NCBI GenBank assembly: GCA_042408535.1
Contig: JBHORA010000039.1
Span: forward strand, 3,715 to 67,714
Source: BPIH01 sp042408535
GTDB taxonomy: Bacteria; Chloroflexota; Limnocylindria; Limnocylindrales; CSP1-4
DNA length: 64,000 nucleotides
Direction of reading: 5' to 3'
Below the pieces are notes generated by a model. It saw only the letters and a list, made by a program, of their open reading frames with translations, made no database searches and was not told the origin of the DNA. Of this stretch, positions 8,315 through 16,947 are shown piece after piece. Within the stretch, counting starts at the first letter, position 1. Every line of letters begins with the position of its first letter. A program made the position numbers and the translations under genes.

Positions 8315-8737
8315 CTACTGAGCGAGGAAGCCGGCCGAGAGCGTCCATCTCGGGAGGCCACCATTCGGTACGCTGATGGCTTGCATGTAGTCGATCTCGC
8401 GGGTGTTCGGGTAGGGCTGGCCGAAGGGCCAGATGCACCCGCAACTCCACTCCTCCTTGAAGTGGCCGGCGGCGGTGTACTTGTAGATGTACCAGTGTTC
8501 GCACATGAGGCCGGAGGCGCCGATGGTCACTCCGAGGGCCGACACCTGCAGCGGGATGATCGCGCAGGACCCGCTCAGGCTGCCGCGGGGGCTCCAGTCG
8601 ATCCAACGCATTGGAGCGCTGCCGGACGCCTGCTGGGCCTCGAGAAACCCGCTGTAGATCTTGCCGAACGGCGCTGCCCCGAGAGTGCCGTATTGCTCGA
8701 GTTGGTAGAAGTCCCGAGGATCCGTTTCCCCGGCCAA
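8315..8737 (-). CDS. Hypothetical protein, start uncertain
   Basis: The downstream part reads as real protein (FYQLEQYGTLGAAPFG, PMRWIDWSPRGSLSGSCAII, CEHWYIYKYTAAGHFKEEWS, CGCIWPFGQ) with paired cysteines and many aromatics. The reading frame extends upstream into the decayed PIN gene, so the true start is unclear: TTG at 8737 or ATG at 8611. It ends five bases before the lipoprotein start, so the two form an operon. No family recognised; the aromatic and Cys-rich composition suggests an extracellular protein whose signal peptide was lost. Confidence 0.45.
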   Translation of the reverse strand: MAGETDPRDFYQLEQYGTLGAAPFGKIYSGFLEAQQASGSAPMRWIDWSPRGSLSGSCAIIPLQVSALGVTIGASGLMCEHWYIYKYTAAGHFKEEWSCGCIWPFGQPYPNTREIDYMQAISVPNGGLPRWTLSAGFLAQ

Positions 8738-8759
8738 CCCGTGCTGCAGAGGACGACGT

Positions 8760-9010
8760 CGAACGATCAGTGCGTCCCAGATCCGAGATCTGCCATTCGC
8801 GACTGCCGGCGATCGCGGACGCAACGAGTGAGGCATCGGTCGCCACGACCGGCAAGAGCGACAGTTGTCGGACCATCGCCTCGGCATCGCTCACCGGCAC
8901 AGGTACGGCAAGCTTGCGGGTGACAACGGCGTAGAACTCGGTCAGGACCTGACCTGCGTGGAAACCACGACGTCGTGCCCTGAGGCCGGCGCGACTGGCC
9001 CGGCGCCGCG
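8760..9010 (-). pseudogene. PIN-domain toxin, broken by two frameshifts
   Basis: Reading the minus strand and changing frame twice recovers the second half of a PIN domain: SGHDVVVSTQV, then LTEFYAVVTRKL, then SDAEAMVRQLSLLPVVATDA, SLVASAIAGSREWQIS, and finally WDALIV. In PIN toxins this corresponds to the conserved Q-x-x-x-E-x-x segment and the W-D-A-x-I region that carries an active-site Asp. The first break is a duplicated five-base unit (CAGGT-CAGGT at about 8943-8952). The second lies between QIS and WDALIV. The N-terminal third with the first Asp is missing. Confidence 0.6.
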
Positions 9011-9065
9011 CGAACTCGGGCGGCGCGTAGGAAACCCGCTGGCGGATGGGTCCTCAGCGCGGGCG

Positions 9066-10076
9066 TCAGCCGCTCGGCAGCGGTGAGGGCACCGAGATGA
9101 CATCTGCCTCGAGCGGCATCCCATCTACGTAGTCGACGTAGACCACAGCCCTTTGAGCCTTCGAGGGACACGCGTCGGTGCCTGAGGGGCTGGCGGTGCC
9201 GGATTCCGTGGATGAGGTAGCGAACGTTACCGCCCAGACCCATCGATCGGCTTCCACATCACCATCCGCCACCACCAAGTCGCCAAACGCGCCGGCGGTC
9301 GTCGTGAGCAACTGCCAAAAATAGCATTGGGGAAGGAGGGTGCGCGCTGCTGCGACGGCGTCCGTAGCGGCGACGCTGGAGCTCGGGTGCGCCGGCTCGA
9401 CGTAGGTGGCCGATTCAAGCGGACCGATCCAGATGATGGCCTCGACAACCGGCAGGGTCTCGCACGCCTGCTTATCGCAGGCCGGATCGCGGGTGTGAAC
9501 GCTGAGGACAATGCCTTTCGCCGACCCAGCGGGCGGGAGGCTCACCGGTCCGACCTGATCTATCCCGTACAGGAACATCGCGCGCCCCCCGCTTCGCGCG
9601 CCATAGAGTGGCAACGCATGGCACGGCTGCCACTCGTCTGCCCCAACCGGGCATGACATCGGGGCGGCCGCGTGCAACCATCCTCCCACCAGCAGCTGGA
9701 TGCCCTCGCCTGATCGCGCGATGAGCGCCTCTGCCTCATCCGGGGTCAGGACCCTCTGACCCTGGATCGAGCCGGGCACTCGGCCAGGATTCGTGCCGGA
9801 CACGGTGGGCGAACTGGGCTCTATGGGCGTCGCGGTCGGCCCGCCGCCCGCGCCGTTGGGCACTAGGTAACCGAGCCTCGGTGCAACGAGCACGACAAGG
9901 CCGATGACCACCGCGACGGCGACGATCGAACCGGCGGAGACGCCGAGCTGGATCCGCGGCCCGGCCTTAAGGGGTGAGAGCGCGAGGTCATCTCGCGCCC
10001 GGGCGACCTCTTCGTCGTAGAGGCGCGCGAGTGCGCCCTCGAGAAGGTCGTCGTCTCGATTACGTGTTCCGGTCAC
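9066..10076 (-). CDS. Single-pass membrane protein, putative anti-sigma partner
   Basis: 336 residues: a cytoplasmic N-terminal part (1-42, acidic then basic), one membrane helix (about 45-68, SIVAVAVVIGLVVLVAPRLG), a Thr/Pro/Ser linker, and an extracytoplasmic domain with several cysteines (MSCPVG, QPCHAL, DPACDKQACETL). Its start overlaps the end of the ECF sigma gene by 17 bases. This layout (small cytosolic head, one helix, sensor domain, directly after an ECF sigma gene) is typical of membrane anti-sigma factors, though the head has no zinc-finger motif. Role inferred from context. Confidence 0.65.
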   Translation of the reverse strand: MTGTRNRDDDLLEGALARLYDEEVARARDDLALSPLKAGPRIQLGVSAGSIVAVAVVIGLVVLVAPRLGYLVPNGAGGGPTATPIEPSSPTVSGTNPGRVPGSIQGQRVLTPDEAEALIARSGEGIQLLVGGWLHAAAPMSCPVGADEWQPCHALPLYGARSGGRAMFLYGIDQVGPVSLPPAGSAKGIVLSVHTRDPACDKQACETLPVVEAIIWIGPLESATYVEPAHPSSSVAATDAVAAARTLLPQCYFWQLLTTTAGAFGDLVVADGDVEADRWVWAVTFATSSTESGTASPSGTDACPSKAQRAVVYVDYVDGMPLEADVISVPSPLPSG

Positions 10077-10623
10077 ATAGCGCCTCCCGGAGGGCCTTCA
10101 GCGCCAGTCGGAGATGCGTCTTGACGGTGTTCTCGCCGACGCCCATCGCCACGGCCGTCTCCCCCACCGAGAGCCCGGCCAAGTGATGGAGAACGACGGC
10201 GACCCGTTCTTGGCGAGGCAGGCGAGCAATGGCCACTTTCAAGGCGACGCGAGCATCGGACGGCGGATCGGCGACCTCGACGACGGCCTGGTCCAGAGAG
10301 AGCACGCTCCGCATGCGACGGCGCCATCGCGAGGCCTCGCGAGCCTCGATCGCGAACAACCACGCGCGGAGTTTCGTGGGATCCCGCAGGGATCGCAGAT
10401 GGCGCAACCCGAGCTCCAGGGTCGCCTGCGCCACGTCCCGCGCATCAGCCTCGTTCCGGGTCAGGAATCTCGCCGTGGCAAGGAGCTCTGGCGCCAAATC
10501 GGCCACCTGAGCGTCGAGGCTGGCCCCGGTCGCAGACCCATAGCGTTGCAGTTCTGGCTTGGCCAACGCATCAAGCCGGGCGAGGGGCTGCGCGGTGAAC
10601 CATCGTTCGCTGACAGCGCTCAC
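10060..10623 (-). CDS. ECF RNA polymerase sigma factor
   Basis: 187 residues. Region 2 spans about 38-100 (LAPELLATARFLTRNEADAR, DVAQATLELGLRHL). Region 4 spans about 125-180 (IARLPRQERVAVVLHHLAGL, SVGETAVAMGVGENTVKTHL), with the helix-turn-helix that reads the -35 element. It is longer than minimal ECF factors because of a 35-residue N-terminal extension. The last codons overlap the downstream membrane protein, its probable anti-sigma factor, by 17 bases. The two sigma loci in the putative island are unrelated in arrangement: this one is a separate pair, the other a fusion. Confidence 0.85.
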   Translation of the reverse strand: MSAVSERWFTAQPLARLDALAKPELQRYGSATGASLDAQVADLAPELLATARFLTRNEADARDVAQATLELGLRHLRSLRDPTKLRAWLFAIEAREASRWRRRMRSVLSLDQAVVEVADPPSDARVALKVAIARLPRQERVAVVLHHLAGLSVGETAVAMGVGENTVKTHLRLALKALREALCDRNT

Positions 10624-10734
10624 GGCGGGCGGCTTCTCCGAGCAGCTGGGACGTGCTCTCTGCGCTCCCTACTGGTTCAGAGGAGATCATAGGTCGTTTC
10701 GGGTGAAGCCACACCCGGACATCAGCCCGGTGCG

Positions 10735-10960
10735 CCCGCATTCGCGCGTGCCTGACCTCGGCACGTGCGTTCGTGCAATTCACCTTGTCGAAGTTGGTCA
10801 GGTTCGTCGGACCGTACCAGTAGCTGGGGCGCTCATCGATGAATTCGGCGCTGTAGCCGTCGTAGTAGGTGTTGCCGAGATTGATGATCTTCGATTGTGA
10901 GGTCCCGGTCGTATTGTCGGCAACGTAGCGGCGGTCGCGTCTCGAATTCGCACAAACGTA
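10735..10960 (-). pseudogene. Unidentified coding remnant
   Basis: Minus-strand reading gives a clearly protein-like segment: RRYVADNTTGTSQSKIINLG, NTYYDGYSAEFIDERPSYWY, GPTNLTNFDKVNCTNARAEV. It is rich in Asn, Tyr and Thr, unlike the Ala/Arg-rich local background, and has no start codon or end that fits. AT content is higher than that of neighbouring genes, which suggests imported DNA. It lies next to the tRNA-Pro end of the putative island. Family not recognised. Confidence 0.4.
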
Positions 10961-11017
10961 CGAAGCGACGCGGAAGCGCCGCTGGCATGAGCGTGAGAAT
11001 GGGACGTTTAGGTCAGT

Positions 11018-11095
<78 letters not shown>

Positions 11096-11252
11096 ACCGT
11101 GGGTCCTGCCCGGGCGGCCAGATGATACCAGAGGGTGGCCGGTCGGACTGGTGACGAGTTCGGCCGGCCAGCGGGACGAGCCGTCGGGCTCACGAGCTCA
11201 CGAGGCCGGTGGCGATCCTCCCTCCCCGTCGGTTCGCAAGTCGGGAGCAGCG

Positions 11253-11589
11253 TTAGGGGGGCCAACGGTAACTCGCCGCCATGACCCCGAAGGCGACCAG
11301 GAAGCCGGCCTCGTTGCCGAGGGCCCCGACGAGCCATCCCAACGCCGCCGACCAGACCGCCCCGACGACGAACATGACCGTGAAGGAGACGGCGAAGGCG
11401 ACGCCCCGGATCGCCGGCCGGGCGACCTCGGCGAGGAGGGCTTGGAGGAGGGCACTCTCCTCGAAGAGGACGGCGCTCATGAAGCCGAGGGTGAGCCAGA
11501 CGAAGAGGAGGTTCGAGCCGGCGAGGACGAAGGCGCCGAGGGCCGTCGCGGCGCGGACACAGGAGCCGATGACGACCGGCCGCGCAAAC
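11253..11589 (-). pseudogene. C-terminal remnant of an MFS transporter
   Basis: The minus strand encodes about 110 residues with four hydrophobic segments, ending ALGNEAGFLVAFGVMAASYR. Segment order and motifs (RAATALGAFVLAGSNLLFVW, then ARPAIRGVAFAVSFTVMFVV, then GWLVGALGNEAGFLV) match the last four helices of a major-facilitator transporter, including the A-x-x-R-G-x-A-F turn. No in-frame start codon (ATG, GTG or TTG) precedes the first helix, and a perfect hairpin lies directly upstream. The first eight helices are gone. Confidence 0.5.
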
Positions 11590-11621
11590 CACGAGGCCCG
11601 AGCGTCGGCCCGGGCCTCGTG
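11590..11621 (-). terminator. Hairpin, probable terminator of the lipoprotein gene
   Basis: Perfect 11-base inverted repeat (CACGAGGCCCG and CGGGCCTCGTG) with a 10-base loop, followed on the minus strand by GTTT. It lies 62 bases after the lipoprotein stop codon. The short T run makes a factor-independent role plausible but not certain. Confidence 0.5.
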
Positions 11622-11683
11622 CGGGGAGGAGGAGGACTCGTTCGAACGTTCGGACGACGGGATGCCTCTGCCGAGGGCGAAGC

Positions 11684-11896
11684 CTACGGCGTAGCCGTCG
11701 GCGTTGGGCTCGCCATTGGCGTCGGCGTCGCCATTGGCGTCGGCGAGGGCTTGAGGCTCGCCGCCGGGCTCGGGGATACGACGGGCGCTGTCGAGGCACC
11801 CGGGCTGGCCGCCGACGGCTTCGGACTGGCGCCCGGGCCGCAGGCGGCGACGATGGAGCTTCCGATGATGACGGCTGCTGCGAGGCGTCGCTTCAT
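11684..11896 (-). CDS. Small Thr/Pro-rich lipoprotein
   Basis: 70 residues. MKRRLAAAVIIGSSIVAACG is a signal peptide with lipobox VAAC, giving a lipidated Cys19. The rest is a Ser/Pro/Ala/Thr spacer with short repeats (SPTP, MATPTP) and no globular domain, as if the lipoprotein has lost its folded part or acts only as a spacer. The ATG at 11896 is preceded by GGAGG seven bases upstream (AGGAGGTCAGCC on the minus strand). It lies divergent from the two-component system. Possibly a lipoprotein cut short by a nearby rearrangement, because the truncated MFS gene follows. Confidence 0.6.
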   Translation of the reverse strand: MKRRLAAAVIIGSSIVAACGPGASPKPSAASPGASTAPVVSPSPAASLKPSPTPMATPTPMASPTPTATP

Positions 11897-12140
11897 GGCT
11901 GACCTCCTTCGTGCAAGCTGAACGAGCTCGGTTCGTCGAGCTCGGTGGTGGCGTGGCCGGCCGCTGGAGCCGGCAAGCGCGGGCGCCGAACGAACCCCGG
12001 CGCCGACGAAGGATGGCAGGCCGTCGATGAAGGAACGATGAAGACGGAGACCCCGCCGGCTTCGATAACGAAATCTGACCCGCTTCGCAACCGTCAGCCA
12101 ACCCGGAGCGCGTACGATCGGCGATCCGGAGGTGATCGAT

Positions 12141-12920
12141 ATGCGCCTGCTCGTCGCCGAAGACGACCGGCGCCTCGCCGGTCTCCTCCGGCGCGGCCTG
12201 GAAGAAGAGGGCTACGCGGTCGACCTCGTCGGGACGGCGGAGGAGACCCGCTGGCTGGCGACCGAGGTCCCCTACGACACGATCGTCCTCGACGTCATGC
12301 TCCCCGACGGGGACGGCTTCGACGTTTGCCGGGAGCTCCGGGCCGCCGGTCGCTGGGCCCCGGTCCTCTTTCTGACCGCCCGCACGGCCGTCGCCGACCG
12401 GGTACGCGGTCTCGATGGCGGCGGCGACGACTACCTCGTCAAGCCCTTCGAGTGGGACGAGCTCCTCGCCCGGATCCGGGCCCTCGTTCGCCGTGGAGCA
12501 CAACCGCGGCCGGCGACGATCGAGCTCGGCTCCTTCGTCCTCGACCCGGCGAGCCGGGAGGTTCGGATCGCAGGCAAGCGGATCGACCTCTCCGCCCGGG
12601 AGTTCGCCATCCTCGAGGTCCTCGCCCGCCACCCGAACGAGGTGCTCTCGCGGGCCGACATCCGGGAGGCCGTCTGGGACTGGGCCTTCGAGGGCCGCTC
12701 GAACGTCATCGACGTCCACGTCGCATCCCTCCGCCGGAAGCTCGGCGGTCGCCCCGGCGCGCCGCGGATCGAAACCGTTCGCGGTGTTGGCTACGCCCTC
12801 CGGCCGCCCGCCGGCGCGCGACCTCGATGGGGTCCTCGAACCGGGGGTGAGGGGAGCGGCGGCCATGACGGAAGCCTCGACCCCTCGGTGACGTCCCGCC
12901 ATCACCCAGGCGGCCGGTGA
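12141..12920 (+). CDS. OmpR/PhoB-family response regulator
   Basis: 259 residues. The receiver domain (1-115) has the acidic pocket (VAEDDRR), the phospho-acceptor Asp in TIVLDVMLPDGDGFDV, the Thr in LFLTARTA and the Lys in DDYLVKPFEW. A winged-helix DNA-binding domain (about 128-220) includes LSAREFAILEVLARHPNEVL and the VIDVHVASLRRKLG recognition helix. ATG at 12141 is chosen because GGAGGTGAT sits just upstream; a GTG nine bases earlier overlaps that site. The C-terminal 35 residues are a disordered extension. It overlaps the kinase gene by four bases (GTGA). Confidence 0.93.
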   Translation: MRLLVAEDDRRLAGLLRRGLEEEGYAVDLVGTAEETRWLATEVPYDTIVLDVMLPDGDGFDVCRELRAAGRWAPVLFLTARTAVADRVRGLDGGGDDYLVKPFEWDELLARIRALVRRGAQPRPATIELGSFVLDPASREVRIAGKRIDLSAREFAILEVLARHPNEVLSRADIREAVWDWAFEGRSNVIDVHVASLRRKLGGRPGAPRIETVRGVGYALRPPAGARPRWGPRTGGEGSGGHDGSLDPSVTSRHHPGGR

Positions 12921-14245
12921 GCCTCCGAGCTCGGCTCACCCTCTGGCTGGCGCTCGCCGTCACGAGCCTCGTCGTCGCCGCGGGAGGTCTCGTCTGGGTC
13001 TCCATCGGCCAGCAGCTCCGACGCTCCCTCGACGAGACCATCCGGCTCCATGCCGAGAGCGTTGCGGCGGCCCTCGAGTCCGACCCGGACGCCCCGATCG
13101 ACATCCTGGCGAGCGGCCGGCCGGCGGTCTTCACCATCCTCTACGGTCGGGACGGAGCCCCGATCCGCCAGACGGCGATGGCGGCCGAGCTGCCAGGGGT
13201 GCCACCACCGGGCCCGTCCGAGCTCGTCGTCGGCAACGAGCACTACGTCTTCTACGCCATCGATGGCCCGATGGGTCGAATCGTAACCGGGGCGACGACG
13301 AGCGGCATCGAGGAGACGCAGGCTGCGGTGACGCAGGATCTGGTGGCGGTCGGGCTCCTCGTTGCCGTGGTGGCCGTCGCCGGGACCTGGTGGCTCGTCG
13401 GCCGGGTGCTGGCTCCCCTCGCCGCCCTAGCGGCCGAGCTCGAGACGATCGAGCCCGACGAACTCGATCGCCCCTTCGTCGGTCGACCTGGACGGGACGA
13501 GGTCGGCCGCCTCACGCGGTCGATCGCTGGGCTTCTCGCCCGCCTCGACGAGGGGCGCCGCCGCCAGCAGGCCTTCGTGGCTGCCGCCTCCCACGATCTC
13601 CGAACCCCGCTCGCCGCCCTCCGGACCGAGCTGGAACTCGCCCTCCGAGGCCGACCCGACGGAGCGAGGCTCCGCCAGGCCATCGAAGCCGCCCACGGCG
13701 ATGCCGTCCGGCTCGGGCAGCTGGCCGACGGCCTCCTCGCCCTGGCCGAAGCTGAACCGGGAGGCCGGCCCCTGGCCCGAACCCGGGTCAGCCTCGAGGC
13801 CCTCCTCGAGGCGGCCGCCGACGACTGTCGGTCCCTGGCCGAGTCCAAGAAGGCGGCGATCGAGATCGTTGCTTCGGACGATGCGGTCGTCGTCGATCGG
13901 GTGCGCCTCGAGCAGGCGCTCCGGAACATGGTCGCCAACGCGGTCCGGTACTCCCCCGAGGGGGCCCCAGTCCGGATCGTGGCCGACGTAACGACGCGTC
14001 GGCTGCGGCCAGGCTTGCCGGGGCGGCGCTGGCTGCGGGTCGGCGTCGTCGACCGCGGGCCCGGCGTGGATCCGGCGGTCGAGGCCCGTCTCTTCCTCCC
14101 CTTCCCGCGGCGGAACGGTGAGGGTGAGGGAGCCGGGCTCGGTCTGGCGATCGCGGCGGCCGCCGTCCGAGCCCATGGCGGGGAGATCGGCTACCGACCC
14201 CTGGCAGAGGGCGGCTCGGAGTTCTGGTTCGCGGTCCCTTGCTGA
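12917..14245 (+). CDS. Sensor histidine kinase
   Basis: 442 residues. One N-terminal helix (about 7-29), a periplasmic sensor region to about 138, a second helix (about 142-165), then a HAMP-like linker. The dimerisation domain has the H-box SHDLRTPLAALRTELEL (phospho-His). The ATPase domain has the N-box NMVANAVRYSP, G1 VVDRGPGV and G2 GAGLGLAIAA. The family is the EnvZ/BaeS type paired with OmpR regulators. It starts at GTG 12917, overlapping the response-regulator stop, so both are made from one message. The two genes face the riboswitch-led operon downstream, but 280 bases separate them. Confidence 0.93.
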   Translation: MSLRARLTLWLALAVTSLVVAAGGLVWVSIGQQLRRSLDETIRLHAESVAAALESDPDAPIDILASGRPAVFTILYGRDGAPIRQTAMAAELPGVPPPGPSELVVGNEHYVFYAIDGPMGRIVTGATTSGIEETQAAVTQDLVAVGLLVAVVAVAGTWWLVGRVLAPLAALAAELETIEPDELDRPFVGRPGRDEVGRLTRSIAGLLARLDEGRRRQQAFVAAASHDLRTPLAALRTELELALRGRPDGARLRQAIEAAHGDAVRLGQLADGLLALAEAEPGGRPLARTRVSLEALLEAAADDCRSLAESKKAAIEIVASDDAVVVDRVRLEQALRNMVANAVRYSPEGAPVRIVADVTTRRLRPGLPGRRWLRVGVVDRGPGVDPAVEARLFLPFPRRNGEGEGAGLGLAIAAAAVRAHGGEIGYRPLAEGGSEFWFAVPC

Positions 14246-14522
14246 CAGTGGACACGGACCTGCCCAGATCAACGTCCTCGCTGCCAGCGAGGACGAGGGC
14301 GTGGTCAGGAACGCGAAAGCCGCCGTGCCCCGGGTGCACGTCCCCGGACCACCATTTCGTGTTCGTCGCCGACCGAAGCTGCCGACTCGGCCGCTCCCGT
14401 GGTCCCTGTGCCCCCGGTTTTCTGTTCTGTGGGCACGGCCCGGCCGCCGCCCAGCCCAGACGCTTGGAGGCCTGGGCGATCTCGGCTTGACCCACCGGCC
14501 GGGTCGGCATACGCTCGCCCTT

Positions 14523-14586
14523 CGGCGATGGCGTCCGCCGAGACGGTGTCCGTCTGAACCGCCCGCACGGGCTGATGGCTCCTGCA
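14523..14586 (+). promoter_or_regulatory. Fluoride riboswitch (crcB-type), copy 1
   Basis: The element has the order of a fluoride aptamer. P1 is CGGCG (14523-14527) pairing with CGCCG (14536-14540) around loop ATGGCGTC. An extra hairpin follows, AGACGG-TGT-CCGTCT. Then comes AACC, P2 GCCC-GCAC-GGGC (14561-14572), and the conserved TGATGGCTCC (14573-14582), whose GGCTCC can form the pseudoknot with GGCGTC of the P1 loop (five of six positions). It lies 80 bases upstream of the MoxR gene. A second copy at 19706 has the same stems and different loops, which supports the fold. Identified by eye, without covariance scoring. Confidence 0.8.
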
Positions 14587-14666
14587 TCATTCTGCCGGGG
14601 CGTGACGCTCCCGAAGAGGCGTCCCGAGGGCGCGTCGCGAACCCCGTCCCGAGAACGGAGGCTAGC

Positions 14667-15674
14667 GTGAGCGAGGCGAGACGGACGGCGTCGGCGGGCG
14701 ACGAGGCGAGCCTGCCGGCCACGGCGGGCGGACGCTTCTGGTCGCGCCTGCAGGCGGCCGTCGGCCGAGCCATCGTCGGCGGAGGTGAGGCGCTCCGCTT
14801 CCTGACGATCGCCCTTCTGGCCGAAGGCCATGCCCTCATCGAGGACGTCCCCGGGACCGGCAAGACGACCCTCGCCCGGGCCTTCGCCCGAGCCCTTGGC
14901 CTCTCCTTCGCCCGGGTCCAGGGCACCCCCGATCTCCTGCCCGGCGACGTGACTGGGAGCAGCGTCTTCGAGGCCGGTCGCTTCCGCTTCGTGCCGGGGC
15001 CGATCTTCGCCAACGTCCTCCTCGTCGACGAGATCAACAGGGCGACGCCTCGGACCCAGTCGGCGCTCCTCGAGGCGATGCAGGAGCGCCAGGTTTCCAT
15101 CGACGGGACGACCCACCGTCTCCCGACCCCCTTCCTCGTCCTGGCGACCGAGAACCCGATCGAGCTCGAAGGAACGTTCGCGCTGCCAGAGGCCCAGCTC
15201 GACCGCTTTCTCGTCCGGACGAGGCTCGGCTACCCCGACGAGGTCGAGGAACGCCGGATCGCCGCCCTCTACCGCGACGGTCGGCTCCCGATCGAGGACG
15301 TGCCCCAGATCACGAGCTCGGATGAGCTCGGATCGCTCATTGCCGCCGCCGCCCGCGTCACGGTAGCCGAGGACGTCGAGCACTACATCGTCGCCCTCGT
15401 CCGAGCTACCCGCGACCACCCCGACGTCCGGCTCGGGGCGAGCCCGCGGGCGAGCGTCGCCCTCTACCGGGCAAGCCAGGCGGCCGCCCTCCTCGCAGGG
15501 CGCGACTTTGCCCTCCCCGACGACGTCGCGGCGGTCGCGCCGGCTGTCCTCGTCCACCGAATCCTCGTCGACGTCGATCGGGAACTCCGGGGAGCGAGCG
15601 CCGAGCAGATCATCGCTGACGTCCTCGACCGAACGCCGGCGCCGCCGATCGGCCTTGCTCGCTCCGGGCACTGA
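14667..15674 (+). CDS. MoxR-family AAA+ ATPase
   Basis: 335 residues. AAA+ core with Walker A (EDVPGTGKTTLARAF, about residue 60), pore region PDLLPGDVTGS, Walker B NVLLVDEINRATPRTQSALL, sensor 1 LATENPIE and the family's C-terminal lid (LGASPRASVALYRASQAAAL). MoxR ATPases act as chaperones that insert metals or assemble complexes, usually together with DUF58 proteins, as here. GTG at 14667 is chosen because CGGAGG lies upstream; longer frames would run back through the riboswitch. First gene of the operon led by fluoride riboswitch copy 1, followed after 19 bases by the DUF58 gene. Confidence 0.92.
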   Translation: MSEARRTASAGDEASLPATAGGRFWSRLQAAVGRAIVGGGEALRFLTIALLAEGHALIEDVPGTGKTTLARAFARALGLSFARVQGTPDLLPGDVTGSSVFEAGRFRFVPGPIFANVLLVDEINRATPRTQSALLEAMQERQVSIDGTTHRLPTPFLVLATENPIELEGTFALPEAQLDRFLVRTRLGYPDEVEERRIAALYRDGRLPIEDVPQITSSDELGSLIAAAARVTVAEDVEHYIVALVRATRDHPDVRLGASPRASVALYRASQAAALLAGRDFALPDDVAAVAPAVLVHRILVDVDRELRGASAEQIIADVLDRTPAPPIGLARSGH

Positions 15675-15693
15675 AGCGGGAGGTTGACCAACG

Positions 15694-16947
15694 ATGCCTC
15701 GTGGGGTGCTCGTCCCGGGTCCCTCCGGCCTCGTCGTCGCCGTTCTCGTCGGCCTCGGGCTCTGGAGCGGCGCGACGGGCCTCGTCTTCGTCGGTCTCAT
15801 CGTCGGCCTCACGACCTGGCTCCGGACCGTCTGGTCCAGGCGCGGCCCGGTGGCCCTCCTCTACCGCCGCGAGCTCGCCTCCGAGCGGGCCGTCTGGGGC
15901 GATCGGGTCCCCCTCACCCTCGTCGTCGAGAACCGGAAGATCCTTCCCCTCGCCTGGCTCCGCACCGACGACTTCGTTGGCGACGAGCTCGTCCTCGATG
16001 GGATCGCCACGGTGCCCACGGAGCGACCCGGGATCGCCAGCCTCCGAATGACCTGGTCCCTGGCGCCGTACGAGGAAGTCCGGCGGCAGCTGGCCATCGT
16101 CGCCGAGCGTCGGGGGCGGTTCCGGTTCGAGTCCGTCGCGCTGACCGTCGCTGACCTCTTCGGCCGGTCGGCGACGACCGTTGAGCGCCTACTCCCGGCG
16201 ACGCTCGTCGTCCGGCCGCGGACGGTCCCGGTTCGGCTCGGCGGCCCGGCCGTCCTCCCCCTTGGCCCGCGCCGGCTCCGGCGCGGGCTCGTCGAGGACC
16301 CCGCCCTCTTCGCCGGCATCCGGCCCTTCCAGCGCGGGGATCCGCGGCGCCGCGTCCACGAGCGGGCGACGGCCCGGCTCGGTCGACCGGTGAGCAAGCG
16401 CTTCGAGCCGTCGGCGGCCCGCGACGTGGTCATCGCCCTCGACGCCCAAACGGTGCCGGGACCGGTCTGGCTCCTCCAGTGGGATGACGACCTCGTCGAA
16501 AGCCTCGCCGTGGCGGCAGGATCGCTCGCCCGCCGGCTCCTCGACGATGGTGCCGCTTGTGGCCTGGCCGTGAACGCCTGGACGTACCAGCCTGACCGGA
16601 TCGGGTTCGTCCCGCCGAGGGCGGGCCCTGGCCAGCTCGCCCGGATCCTCGATCTCCTCGGCCGGCTGACGACCGTTCCCTCGATGCCGTACCCTCGGCT
16701 CCTCGGGGCCATCGGCCGGCGGATCAGCGCCGGGTCCCTTGTCATGACCCTGAGCAGTCGTGATCCGAGCGACGCCCTCCCCGTCCTCCGGCGTCTCCGA
16801 TCCAGCGGCTTCGAGATCCTCCACATCGCCCTCGGCCCGGAGGCGACGGCGCACGCGGCCCTGGTTCGCCGGTTCGGCCTGCCGGCCCGCGTTGCCCGTC
16901 TCGCCCCCGACTGGCGGACCTGCCATGCCATCGAGTTGGCGAGCTAA
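15694..16947 (+). CDS. DUF58 domain protein
   Basis: 417 residues. Two N-terminal membrane helices (about 9-26 and 28-44), a beta-rich region, then the DUF58 domain, recognised by the motif GIRPFQRGDPRRRVHERATA (about residue 208-227; family consensus R-x-Y-x-x-G-D-x-x-R-x-I-x-W). A von Willebrand-like region follows, with an unusual linker (VVIALDAQTVPG). Partners of MoxR ATPases, thought to act in cell-surface protein maturation or stress. It ends inside the next gene (23-base overlap), so the MoxR-DUF58-DUF4129 genes are one transcriptional unit. Confidence 0.88.
   Translation: MPRGVLVPGPSGLVVAVLVGLGLWSGATGLVFVGLIVGLTTWLRTVWSRRGPVALLYRRELASERAVWGDRVPLTLVVENRKILPLAWLRTDDFVGDELVLDGIATVPTERPGIASLRMTWSLAPYEEVRRQLAIVAERRGRFRFESVALTVADLFGRSATTVERLLPATLVVRPRTVPVRLGGPAVLPLGPRRLRRGLVEDPALFAGIRPFQRGDPRRRVHERATARLGRPVSKRFEPSAARDVVIALDAQTVPGPVWLLQWDDDLVESLAVAAGSLARRLLDDGAACGLAVNAWTYQPDRIGFVPPRAGPGQLARILDLLGRLTTVPSMPYPRLLGAIGRRISAGSLVMTLSSRDPSDALPVLRRLRSSGFEILHIALGPEATAHAALVRRFGLPARVARLAPDWRTCHAIELAS

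Noticed and set aside
14239..14490. Small Cys/His-rich protein (CPGCTSPDHH) after the kinase gene
   Set aside because: It overlaps the kinase end and the frame has no ribosome-binding site; its arginine- and proline-rich remainder looks like non-coding GC-rich DNA. I could not exclude a degenerate remnant.
14523..14586. Cyclic di-GMP or other riboswitch class
   Set aside because: Neither the GEMM core (GCAAACC with tetraloop) nor the SAM or TPP core is present; the order CGGCG-ATGG ... AACCGCCC ... GGGCTGATGG fits the fluoride class only.
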